This document shows positions 1-9,720 of a stretch of 64,000 nt of DNA, piece by piece. How positions within the stretch are numbered: position 1 is the stretch's first letter; each line of letters begins with the position of its first letter. The notes beneath the pieces are model-generated. The model was not told where the DNA came from. It made no database searches and was given only the letters and a program-made list of their open reading frames with translations. Source of the stretch: Paragonimus westermani (taxonomy: Eukaryota > Platyhelminthes > Trematoda > Plagiorchiida > Troglotrematidae); NCBI GenBank assembly GCA_008508345.1, contig QNGE01002357.1, positions 53,641-117,640 of the forward strand, in the 5' to 3' direction. The translations under genes and the position numbers were made by a program.

Positions 1-1515
1 CAAAGTCTGGATCAAAATTTCTGAGATCAAAAAAGCAATCGTCACCTTTTCCTCGTGTACATAAATTCATTCGTTTTAAAATGAAATAGTTATTAGCTAC
101 CGTGTTTATTATTTGCTGGTTGACAACAAGTAGTGTCTATTGCCTACTGTAAATGGATGATTGCGTACAATAACCGCACAATGAATGTTTGAGGGTTGGT
201 GGAATATTAGTGTGAACGTAGCGCAGATTTATGAAATATTTCTCCTGTTTAGTGAATTGGTCTCTTGACTAAAATTCTTAAAGTGACTGTATGTCAGGGT
301 ATAAATCGCAAATTAAGAGTAACATAAATTTGGGTCATATGCCAGGAATTTTGATAGAGACTTTAAGATCCTCAACTTGCAAAACGAAATGATGGTGAGA
401 TTATAAAGTAGAATTTATCACTGAAATGGTTACTTTATGAAAGGACACAGTTTAGTGGCTTCTATGCACTGTCGTACGTGTGGAATGAAAATGTTTGAGA
501 ACAACCTTTCCTGGGTAAGAATACAAAAACGAAGTCAATAGATTTATTTCATAGACTAGTAAAACTGCCATTTTTACCTACCACACTGGACTGACAGGGA
601 ACACAGGGGTAAGTGAAAGAGTGCATCTGGCAAATAAATTCATACACAGGTTGATGCTCAGTGCATCCGAATATTGGTAAACAGGTTTGCCAACGAAGCT
701 ATGAAAAACTGCATTACGTACACCCATATTCTCTTTCCAGCGCGACATTTGACAAACGACATCAGGTGAACGTTCATTGTGTATACTAAATGTACCTGTT
801 TTACATTATTGTCAGCAGTTCGTTTGCATCTATAGTGATATCTAAGAGAAACGATCAGTTCTTGTGCTTAAGAACGTGAGAGTGTAGATAAGATATGCGG
901 AATGATCCGATCTGTCCACATAAGAGTGAACATGCTCCTAAGAAGACCATACCTTTTTCGAATCCTCTTCGTCCGATCAATCTACCAATTACTTTACATG
1001 TGTAAATGCTCTAATCTGGAGCTATACGATTCACTACTGTTTACCTGCAGTATGCCACTTTTTGCTGTGAAGTTCCGTCCACCGGTTGCCGAATAGTCTG
1101 GAATAACAGACACAATTTGTTAGCTTCATTCGTATACTTAGTTCATGGGTTCACTCATATCGACGTTGTCAATACCAACTTCAATGGGTTGCAGATTGTC
1201 TCATTAAGTGTTAGGAATAGGTTCTGATGGTGAGCTGTCAGGAAAGCAGTTAATGTCATATGGAAAATTCTGTGTTTACGGTTTCGCATTGCTTTCTTAT
1301 ATATTAGAACCTTGAAAATACTCACTGTTAAAGTTCACTCACAATATATCTGTACTCATGTATACTCCGAAATGAACCGTTCGCTAATCACCATCGGCCT
1401 CAAAATGAAATGTGCATACATTGCAGAAAAGCGTGTATTGCCATCGTGAGCTACCACGTTTTCATTGCTGTTGTTCAGGAAGTGAGATTTTTACAAGCAA
1501 CTGGCTCGTTAACAG
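1..1515. other. AT-rich non-coding stretch
   Basis: No coding signature, tRNA-like unit or tandem repeat was recognised. The first 60 bases share short blocks (AAATTTCT and GTCACC-TTTTCCTC) with 14,328-14,386, downstream of another Penelope-like copy, so the left edge may be a very old repeat fragment. The short ORF at 902-1096 has no recognisable domain and is treated as chance. Confidence 0.5.
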
Positions 1516-1740
1516 CCAGTTTTCTCAATCGCTAAACACGTCTTGACCACCGGTCACGCTATCGATCAATCTCGTGCATTCAAAATCCTGTTGCGCCATT
1601 CTAACCCGAGATTCTTACGGTCTGCCGAAGCAGTTGCAATTAATCGACTCAAACCAGCTCTCTGTGTTCAGAAACAACTGTTCGTGAACTTGACCCTTCC
1701 CTGGACTCAGTGTTCTATCCTAACTCGCTCACTGATTATC
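1516..1740 (+). pseudogene. Penelope-like element, C-terminal end of endonuclease ORF (fragment)
   Basis: The translation reads SIAKHVLTTGHAID, then AFKILLRHSNPRFLRSAEA, then KPALCVQKQLFVNLTLPW. This is the conserved tail that follows the GIY-YIG core in Penelope-like retroelements: an (A)HL-TGH-D block, an AEA-I block, then P-LC-QK and LPW. The reverse transcriptase and the GIY-YIG catalytic core are missing, so only the last 75 or so codons survive. No starting Met belongs to it; the annotated span begins where homology becomes readable. A hammerhead-like motif lies about 50 bp downstream, as in the copies at 7.7 and 47.5 kb. Family assignment is by motif recognition only. Confidence 0.75.
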
Positions 1741-1792
1741 AATCCCTCAAATCGATTGTTTTAAAAAAGCCCACCCATGCTACTTTAAGTTC

Positions 1793-1829
1793 GGTACTGA
1801 TGAGTCGATACGAACTGTTGGCATCTACC
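1793..1829 (+). ncRNA. Decayed hammerhead ribozyme, type I, downstream of PLE fragment
   Basis: The order of parts is helix I strand GGTA (1793-1796), core CTGATGA (1797-1803), a mini helix II GT-CGAT-AC (1804-1811), GAA (1812-1814, expected GAAA), a helix III-like CTG-TTGG-CA (1815-1823), TC (1824-1825, expected GTC cleavage triplet) and the closing helix I strand TACC (1826-1829). GGTA and TACC are exact complements. Two single-base losses (one A of GAAA, and the G before TC) probably make it inactive. Hammerheads in Penelope-like elements self-cleave the transcript; here only the relic is visible. Confidence 0.6.
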
Positions 1830-4800
1830 AGTTTTCATGTTCTGTCTGCCTTGTTCAAAGATTTGTTCGTTCATTTTAATCAACGCATCTTGTACCTACA
1901 GTCTGATACATAGTATACGGACCAACGTCCTCCAACTAATTGTATTTTTGGTGCAAGTTGCTTTAGTTTATGAAAAGACAAACTCCTTCATTCAACAACA
2001 GAATGTGTTTAAACACTGTTAACGGTGTGAAAGTGGCCAGGTTTCAATACTCTTTCACACAAGCACTTACAGAGTTTAGCAAACAAGTCTTTTATACTCT
2101 GGAAGACAGTGTCAGTGTCGCGATTTCCAAACACTACACGGTATTTCCACAACTTACATAGTAATTGATGTGCAACACGGAAAATTGCCACACACCTCTG
2201 AACAAGCCAATGAAAAGGTATAAATGTAGTTCTCAACAGACCTAGATCATAATTGGTGTTCACATGATTTAAAACCATTACTCCTTACTATTTGATACCT
2301 CGTTTCTTGATTACCCTTTACCGACTATCGTTTACTCTTTAACTTATTAATTCTTGCAGAAGCCTACACTCTTTTACAACCCGTCCTAGCTAAAGATCCT
2401 ATAGTGATCGATGCAAATGAGTTTATATGGCTAACAGGGACGTACCTACTTTCAAGCACGATAGGGAAGGCTGAATTAAAAAGGATTGCACATTAATATT
2501 CTGCCAGCTTCTGTTTCGGTTAACGATTATTTCACAACAGTTAACAATGATGACTGGTAGAAATGCTAGTTTCTCACTGAAACATTTCTTCAGAACTGGC
2601 CAAGACGGAAAAGCTACCAGCAAACAAGGTTACTCATTGCAATCACATATGATACAGTGGACTAAGTGGATAACTGAGCCCACGTTTAAGATTCTTGAGC
2701 TCCAGACATGGTTTTGTTTCTCATTCGGTAGAGTGCTTGCCAAGTTTTGGCATCCTAGCTCGCTAGCTCGAATTCAGCCAGAGCCCTGAACCTTTGCAAT
2801 TGCTTTTCATCTACATTACGGACTCGATTTTTCTTAAGTTAAAAATTCTAAGCAGTTCACTACACATCAAAGCAAGTCGATAATTGAAGTATACTTGTTC
2901 ATGTAAAGTTTCTCGAATGTCTCAGGGAGCGGAATATCATAACGAATTCTTCACGTGCCTTGACTGAAGAAATCACCGTGTTTGTTCTGTTTGCCGACCG
3001 ATCGTTTGAGTGACTCGTTTCCACAGTTATATCTTCAAAATTAAATCCTCCTACGCAGTCCGTGTACTGTTTAACATGTAGCTAGAATGTTCAGGAATTG
3101 TACGAAGAGCGTATTGTTTTTTCAGTCGTTAAGCAGCCGGGGGTGCGTTTTCATTCTATTTTCAACTAGGGCTGTAGGGACACACATTTTGCAAGGAATT
3201 CCAACGAATGCCGTAAAGAATGCGTAAGGTCGTTAGAGAAATGTTGATTATTACAATAATATTTTGGTGATTATGATGTGGAGGTTTAAGTAATTAATTC
3301 TCCACACTGTATTTCACGGGTATCAGTTGGCACTTGGGAATGACCCAAAGTAACCTTGTCTGTTCAAACATATTCAGTAGTGGACATAAGATTTGAAACA
3401 TGGGAGACAATTGTTCGTGAAACTTCACATCTGTTGTGACAGACACCTCAGAGGTCAGCATCTGTTGTGTGCTTCACAAAAATACTGATAACTAAATGCG
3501 CAAACCGGTAACCAAAATTTCCTGTTCAAAACCGTGAATTATTATACGGTATGACATGGTTTTGATGAAGTACTTTGGAATGAAGATAGTTCGTGATCTC
3601 TAGACACACTGTGAAATATTCTTAAAAGTTAGGCTGTTAGAAGAACACATTGCGTTTGATTTCATGTTGCGTACCTGCATATAGAATTACAACATAGAAT
3701 CTGTTCCGTGAGTTATCAAAAACTCGCAACATGAACTCTGTTCTAGCAACATGTCACTCTCGTTACTGTTATCTAAAACGATAGATAGGTGGCATCTTAA
3801 AATCTGCTCTCCAGAAGCTAAGTATGACTAATCTGAGTGACATTTTTCAATAGATATTATGCATTGATTAATTCGATGCTGTTACAGGCTCAGTCTCTTC
3901 AGCTAATATCAGTTGATTGTTCACGATCTTGTCATTAGACACAATAGCACAGACTACCTATAGTTCCAGTTTTGTCCACCCCGAACCTGTTAGTTTCATT
4001 CATTTACTTCCACAGACCCACAATGACTAGACCGTTTGGCTAGAATGATGCCATTTAGTTGACACTTGGGGAGATTTTACAGCCAAACTTCAACATATTG
4101 CAATTACCAGATTGGTTGAAGTAAAGCCTTGTGAACGTCCTGTTAACGGTATACTGCAAGCTAGGCAAAGTGTGAAAAGATATGAAAAAAGAATATGCCC
4201 ATGTGAATGTTTGTGTAACCTTCCAGTGTGTACAGAATAACAAACTCTCATGAATAACCTGTTCAAAATATGGCGGACATTAGGTAAATTTCGGACGTTC
4301 AAATCCCACTGAGAACCACAAAACAGAAGTTTGATTTCGAGTACAGCCATTTGGCAACTGGCGTAGAAAGCGTGCAACAAAAGCTCGAGTCTTATCGTCA
4401 AGTTGTTGCATGTTTATGTACGCCAGGGCGCACGGTGTTAACATCTCGTTGTGACCGGGTGAATAGCTGATTGGAATGCATTTGCAACAGATTTTCTGAA
4501 GCGATCGACGGAACAGTCATGGACAGCACGGAAAAGTGTTCTTAAAGAGTGGTTCAATTAGAACTGCAACTGCGGAAGAGGTGTTTATCACACAGTGATC
4601 AACGAATTTTAGCAAGGTCCGCTTGAGAGGCATTCTCCGTTACAATTTGCTCGATTCGGTATGGTGTAATGGGTTGATATGTGACTAGGTCCAAGTGCGA
4701 TATTCTGAAGCTCTCAAAGTGACTTTTTGTCGTAGCAAGTGGTGTACCTGCTGGATTTGAGCACCCTATGCTTGCCACTGGTCCGAGTCCAGTAGAAGCT

Positions 4801-7570
4801 GAGAGTTTTCATCAAGTGTTTTATTGTGACATAATAGTCAGTCAGACTGCCTACAGACGATACCACCCTTAACTTGCAAGATTTCACCAAGCACGGATAT
4901 ATCTTCCATCATCCAGTCCTATTGTTTCTCAATGTTCTAATTCATACTATTGGATTTCTATTCGTCCTGACTACAGTTTACACGATATTGAACGACTGTA
5001 GTTTAACATACTGTTTGGGCTACAGTTTCATCTCAATTCCTGTTCCACCATGTTCTGCAACTTAACAGTGATCAATTCGCTCGTTGGCGAAGACAACTTT
5101 ACATTTGAAGATAATATCGAGTGTTCTTAAAGCATCAGTTAGTGATTATTCTGTGAGGTACGCAAGCGCTCTGGTTCATAAACCAAACGTCACAGTTTCA
5201 ATCTTCTACCCAACCATCTTTATCGAATGCGTCAAAACAGGATGATCACCAGCCATTCACTAATGTGGTGATCAAATATCTTTCATTTTCTGCTCTCATC
5301 CTCGGTTGTTTGAAAGTCACTGTTTGGTGTCATGGTCAGTGCGCACTTCCAGACTTCAACACACGCAGCGACGTTCCCTAATCCATGTGTTTGCTTGTTT
5401 CGTACTGACTCGAAAACGTCCTGTCCGAACTGATAGACACCCAGACTGAGTGCTAGAAAGCAAACATGAAAATCTGTTTACCTGTTGCTAAATCTTGCTT
5501 GAACACACGTTCATTCTCGAGATTTGTGTGTGATTGTGCTTGCGCATGCACGCTTCAACAAACACGCCAGCAAGTTCAGTTCACAACGTCCTTTCCGGTC
5601 TATCCGTGAAGTAGTGCGTTAACAGACGTCACGTGATTTCCGACAAGAGACCTTGTCTTCCCGTCAGCTTGGTGAATAAGTTGGGGAGTTTGGAGTTTCA
5701 CAGCCTATTTTAGAGAACAGAGATAGACCATTTCAAGGTTGGCATCTACCAAAGGCAATACACTACGTTTTGCGGACACTGCGAGCATACCTTGCGCATA
5801 ATGAACCATATACCACTGCAATCTATATTGGAAACGCGTCAACTTAACAGCAGAATGTGCGTTCGACAGCACACTTTACGCGTAGACCTGAGCTGAGTTT
5901 TGTAGCGTGGATCTTTGTTATGCAAATAACACCCTCCAGGTTACCACTAATATAGGAAAAGTCGCAGGTCTGCAGAAAAATGGGTACCCAAAGTACTCTT
6001 TTTTAAAACTTCAACCCAGTCGGTATTTCCATTTTGGACTTCCGTTCAGGTATTTCACCATCATTAAGCTACTTTTCTAGTTGTTAGCAATTTGAAAGTT
6101 GTTAGAATACAACTATTGAATGGGACAAAGATGGGTTGAGTAACTCAACCTGGAAGTTCCGAGGTTCGAGTACATTAACATGAACATCTTATTTATTGAT
6201 CCACCTCAATAAATGGTGACTGACCATTTTTCAACGCTAAAAGACCTTTGAAATTAGAGGAGCAGTAGACGTTGAAATGTTCTGAAGCTATCTTCCAATT
6301 TCAATCACATTCAAGGAAAAAATGACCGGGTCAAACTTGTTGGGAAAATGTATTGAAGTAAAAGGTTTTTAAGAATTTCGTACACTTACTATTTGGGCTG
6401 TTCGATTGTTTTTCCTATCTTAAGTTAAGGTTAGGGCAAAGTTAACATAAGGATTCATTGTCGTCACGTGACTCAAACGTCAACCAAATACATCTACCTA
6501 CGGAGAAACGAGGACATCATTGATACAACATTCCATTTTGGGAGACGATCCTTCAAACAAAAGAATAATTTCGTTCATTCTACCAAACTGTACAGTTAGA
6601 ACATTCACCCATGGAGAAAGTCTACCGGGAGAACCGTTTTCTCTTACCTCAGTGGAAACCGACAAACGAATCATGTTATTGTGTTGACCCAGATGCAACA
6701 TTTAGGTATCAGTCCAAATTCCCAAAAACTAAATAAGCACCATGGATTTGCGGGAAAAACATTGATGTTTCCAGCCTATAAGCTTAAGGGATGATCTTCC
6801 GGATTACCTTGGGATGGCACTGGCCATTGACGTACGCTAAAAAGCGAAGACTGACTGAAGAGTCGTTATTGTGACGTCTTAGATTCACACTAGAATTCTA
6901 TGCCAAACGAAACTCATGCCTAGGTTATCGGCTCGTCAGCATGTTTTTCCGTCCATCAATTATTTCGCCGATCATGTTTAACCGAGGGGGTGAATTGGAG
7001 GTATTGAGGTCGATGTGCCCATTTAAAGCACCTTTAGAAAAGATAAGTGCAATGGCTGGGCATTCCTGTTTCGCTTTTTCTCATTCCCGACTTCCGCCAG
7101 TTTGACCGTGTAACCTGTGGTTTCACATACATACATGTCTATGTATGGTCAGAAGCTGTTTCATGTGAAATATGTAGCCAGTAAGCCACATATAGTTTTA
7201 ACACAGCAAGATCGTGGCATCAAAACTAACTAGTGTCAGTGTTCAACCGGAATGTTACACTAGTGACCAACACCGCAGATGATCAATAGAATCAGGTGCC
7301 AAATGTTGTCATTAGGGACATATCCCTCGAGACGGGTGGCGGAAAATCAAACTTTCACCTCTGGGTTATCATCATTAGGGTAGCGTGCAACTAACCTACA
7401 TCAATTTGCGTGATCTATGGTGCCCGAAACAGGATCAGTAACCAATGAATTTTGGAACACATAGTTCTCTTTAACCAATTCAACACATCAGAAAAAAGAC
7501 ATCATGATCTGGTAGATTCCATGTAAGACAATAAGACGGGTGGGTAGTAGAGTTCAAATATGAGCTTTCT
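1830..7570. other. Non-coding stretch without recognised elements
   Basis: About 5.7 kb in which neither strand gave a retroelement domain, an RNA gene or a convincing exon. The largest ORF (4,090-4,401, minus, 103 codons) has no motif I recognise and unremarkable composition. A loose box-B-like string (GAGGTTCGAGTAC, 6,158-6,170) has no matching box A. Confidence 0.5.
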
Positions 7571-7663
7571 GGGCTTCTGGCGTGGCTTTGTAGATCGGTT
7601 GGTAGAGCGCTTTCGCGCTGATGCATGCTGTCTATGTCAATGGTTTGAATCTACTCGAAGCCC
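7571..7663 (+). repeat. tRNA-like SINE head
   Basis: The segment starts GGGCTTC (7571-7577) and ends GAAGCCC (7657-7663), an exact 7-bp acceptor-like stem. Inside are a box A-like block, TAGATCGGTTGGTAGAGCG, and a box B-like block, GGTTTGAATCTACTC, in tRNA order. It is 93 nt long with an extended middle, so it is better read as a tRNA-derived SINE promoter than a working tRNA; the arms do not fold cleanly. It ends about 30 bp from the minus-strand hammerhead at 7,693-7,738, with A and B boxes on the opposite strand from that ribozyme. Confidence 0.5.
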
Positions 7664-7692
7664 TGACTTTTCATAGTTGAGTCCCATCTGAA

Positions 7693-7738
7693 CTATAGTG
7701 GTATATTAATATTTCGTTTATTCTCATCACTCGCACAA
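7693..7738 (-). ncRNA. Hammerhead ribozyme relic in PLE 3' region
   Basis: Read on the minus strand: helix I strand TTGTGCGA, core GTGATGA (expected CTGATGA, one change), GAATAAAC, GAAA, the palindrome TATTAATA as helix III, then TA as the cleavage dinucleotide (AUA triplet) and the decayed second helix I strand CCACTATAG. The layout matches base for base the better copy at 47,431-47,471. Mutation of the first core C and of helix I suggests loss of activity. It lies about 100 bp downstream of the PLE coding tail on the same strand. Confidence 0.6.
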
Positions 7739-7837
7739 GTAAGACTTGCCAGCTGTATATACCATACACACAGGGACAAACAAGAACTACACATGCCCAC
7801 GAGCACACCAAATGTTACCTAATCACGTTCATGGAAA

Positions 7838-7981
7838 CCCGGTAGGTTGCCTCAACCACTTTTGTGTACATAGCGTCCGCTGGTAAGTTCGGATTAGCAT
7901 CGCTTAACAGTAAGCTAGCGACTTAGAGTTTCGTTTGCGCAACAGTATCTTGACTGAGTATAATCGGTCAAATCGATGGCG
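7838..7981 (-). pseudogene. Penelope-like element, endonuclease C-terminal tail (fragment)
   Basis: On the minus strand the frame reads HRFDRLYSVKILLRKRNSK, a stop, then AMLIRTYQRTLCTQKWLRQP. The homologous block at 47.5 kb reads NSFKILLRQQNPK, then AMLIRAHQPALCAQKWVKQP, so the two are clearly the same PLE subfamily. One in-frame stop is present. The sequence continues into a shared 3' region carrying the hammerhead (7,693-7,738). The upstream part of the element is absent; instead a plus-strand PLE begins at about 8,104, so the junction near 8.0-8.1 kb joins two copies in opposite orientation. Confidence 0.65.
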
Positions 7982-8103
7982 TTGAATTTCGAGCAGTCAG
8001 TTCATCAACTTGATGCTGGCGGGTAATTATTTGTTTTATATATGATTTCGTTTTATCTGGCTCCATTTGTTTTCTAACCACTGATTACCACTTGAACTGA
8101 ATA

Positions 8104-8520
8104 CCTTTACTCTGCGCGGAAAACATGAGATTTTGTTATTCGAGTAAGGGGTTTCATTAGCTTGATGGTATAGCCATCCGAAGTTCACTGGATTCTGCTT
8201 TAGCCGACGTATTCATGGTCAAAGTTGAACAGGCACTATATCGAGTTGTGGGCAACCGGAAACTCCATGAACGGTATGTCGATGACATTTTCCTGGTTGG
8301 ACAAGACAAGGAGCCAGTAGAAAACACATTTCAAACTTTAAACTTAGTCCGCCAAAATTAAGATACGGAGCACTGCTTTCTAACAATCTCCCGAAACGTT
8401 TCACTCGAAAATGGAGCAAACTTACTCTTGATGAAAATGCAACTGCGGGAGTACGTAAACAAACCGTTTACATCGAAATCCCCGTCAAGTGTAACAGCTT
8501 GATGAACGCCATTAAAATGA
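8104..8520 (+). pseudogene. Penelope-like reverse transcriptase core, copy A (broken)
   Basis: The translation reads LLCAENMRFCYSSKGFH, a stop, LDGIAIRSSLDSALADVF, then ERYVDDIFLVGQDKEPVE. These are the Penelope RT palm signatures: the LC-N--F block before motif B, motif B (normally DG-AMGSPLGP, here DGIAIRSSLDS) and motif C (YVDD, the catalytic aspartates, intact). Two internal stops and a decayed motif B show it is dead. It has no fingers and no thumb. A second homologous core (copy B) begins about 120 bp downstream on the same strand, so the two are arranged in tandem. Confidence 0.75.
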
Positions 8521-8616
8521 CGATCAGTGACGCTTTGAAACTTGTGTAAAATGCATCAGAGTTTACTCTACCTTCACAACTAACTAGAATTTCTGTTGCC
8601 TATCAAGAAGCGAAGT

Positions 8617-9720
8617 CCAGTGTTTCCTGCCAGTCACTGTCGTTTCCTTGTCGATTGTTTGAAACGGTTATTCCTACTTTTTGGTAAGGGTTTTCAACAG
8701 CTTGATGGCATTGCCATGGGGAGCCCACTCGACCCTATTTTAATCGAAGTGTTCATGACCAAAGTTGAACGGACACTGTTTCCGAATTAAAACTCTACAA
8801 ACGGTACGCCGACGATATGTTCTTGATTGCGCAAAACAGAGAACATGTAGAAAGAACGAGTCAAGCTTTTAGTTCATTTCAGTCGAGTATCTCAGTTATT
8901 TGTGATTGCGATAGTGAGAACAGTTTACTCTTCTTGGACACCCTGGTTAAACATCGTCTAGACGAATCTATTGGACGTTCGGTGCAACGTAGACCGACAG
9001 GGACGGAACGATAAATGAACTTCATGGGTTTTGCTCCTTTTGCGTGCAACAGGACACTAGTACGTACACTATATTACAGATTCTCAAGAATATGATACCA
9101 GGATAGATTTCGAGCTGAGCAAGCAGTCTTGTATGAAACGTTTCTTGCTAACAGAATGTTCACCCGGAATTACAGTAAGTGTACTCCTGCGGAAAATGCC
9201 ACTCTGGAAGTCCCTATAAGATCTGTCTGCAATAATCTCTGGTTCAAAGGTGACAGTGTGATGACCGCCTCTGAAAGGATGATCAGTGTTGTGTGTGTAA
9301 TGAAGCAAAGCTTGTCCTGACCCCTCAAACGACTAGATTACCTCCGTTCTCGGTTAAAAAGCAAATCAATATATTTTCCTTCAGCCATCGTATCTTTCAG
9401 TTTTTGTACAGTCGCGGAAGCACGTTATTATAACAGAAAAGATTCTTAAAACTAGAGCTAACGAGCACATTCCGAATTGGTTAGGAGTTGCGCTGACTCA
9501 TCCGCCAGTGAGTGACACTCAGGACAGAACAACCGCCGCTTCATCCATTGCAATGTACTTATCGACCACAGTTAATATATCATCTTCTTTTATAGCCCCT
9601 ATGACCACCTACAGCTCACAAATTTTCGGGTATATTGAAGCGTTGTTGATCAGCCGTCAATAGTCGGTTTTATGCATTCAGTACCAACGGGTTGTCAACC
9701 TTTTTCCACCGTGGGTTTAG
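8617..9720 (+). pseudogene. Penelope-like element copy B: RT palm and thumb plus GIY-YIG-type endonuclease region
   Basis: In order: FQQLDGIAMGSPLDPILIE (motif B, intact AMGSPL) at 8,695-8,750; a frameshift; LYKRYADDMFLIAQ (motif C as YADD) near 8,800; ENSLLFLDTLVKHRLDES; then LVRTLYYRFSRI and ETFLANRMFTRNY (thumb); FKGDSVM; and LVLTPQTTRLPPFSVKKQ. An open stretch 9,415-9,663 then carries ARANEHIPNWLGVALTH and AASSIAMYLSTT, the EH-P-WL and SSIA-HL blocks of the PLE endonuclease, ending in VLCIQYQRVVNLFPPW at 9,720. The Cys/GIY part just before it is degraded. Frameshifts and stops break it into at least five pieces. It runs further 3' than copy A. Confidence 0.8.
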
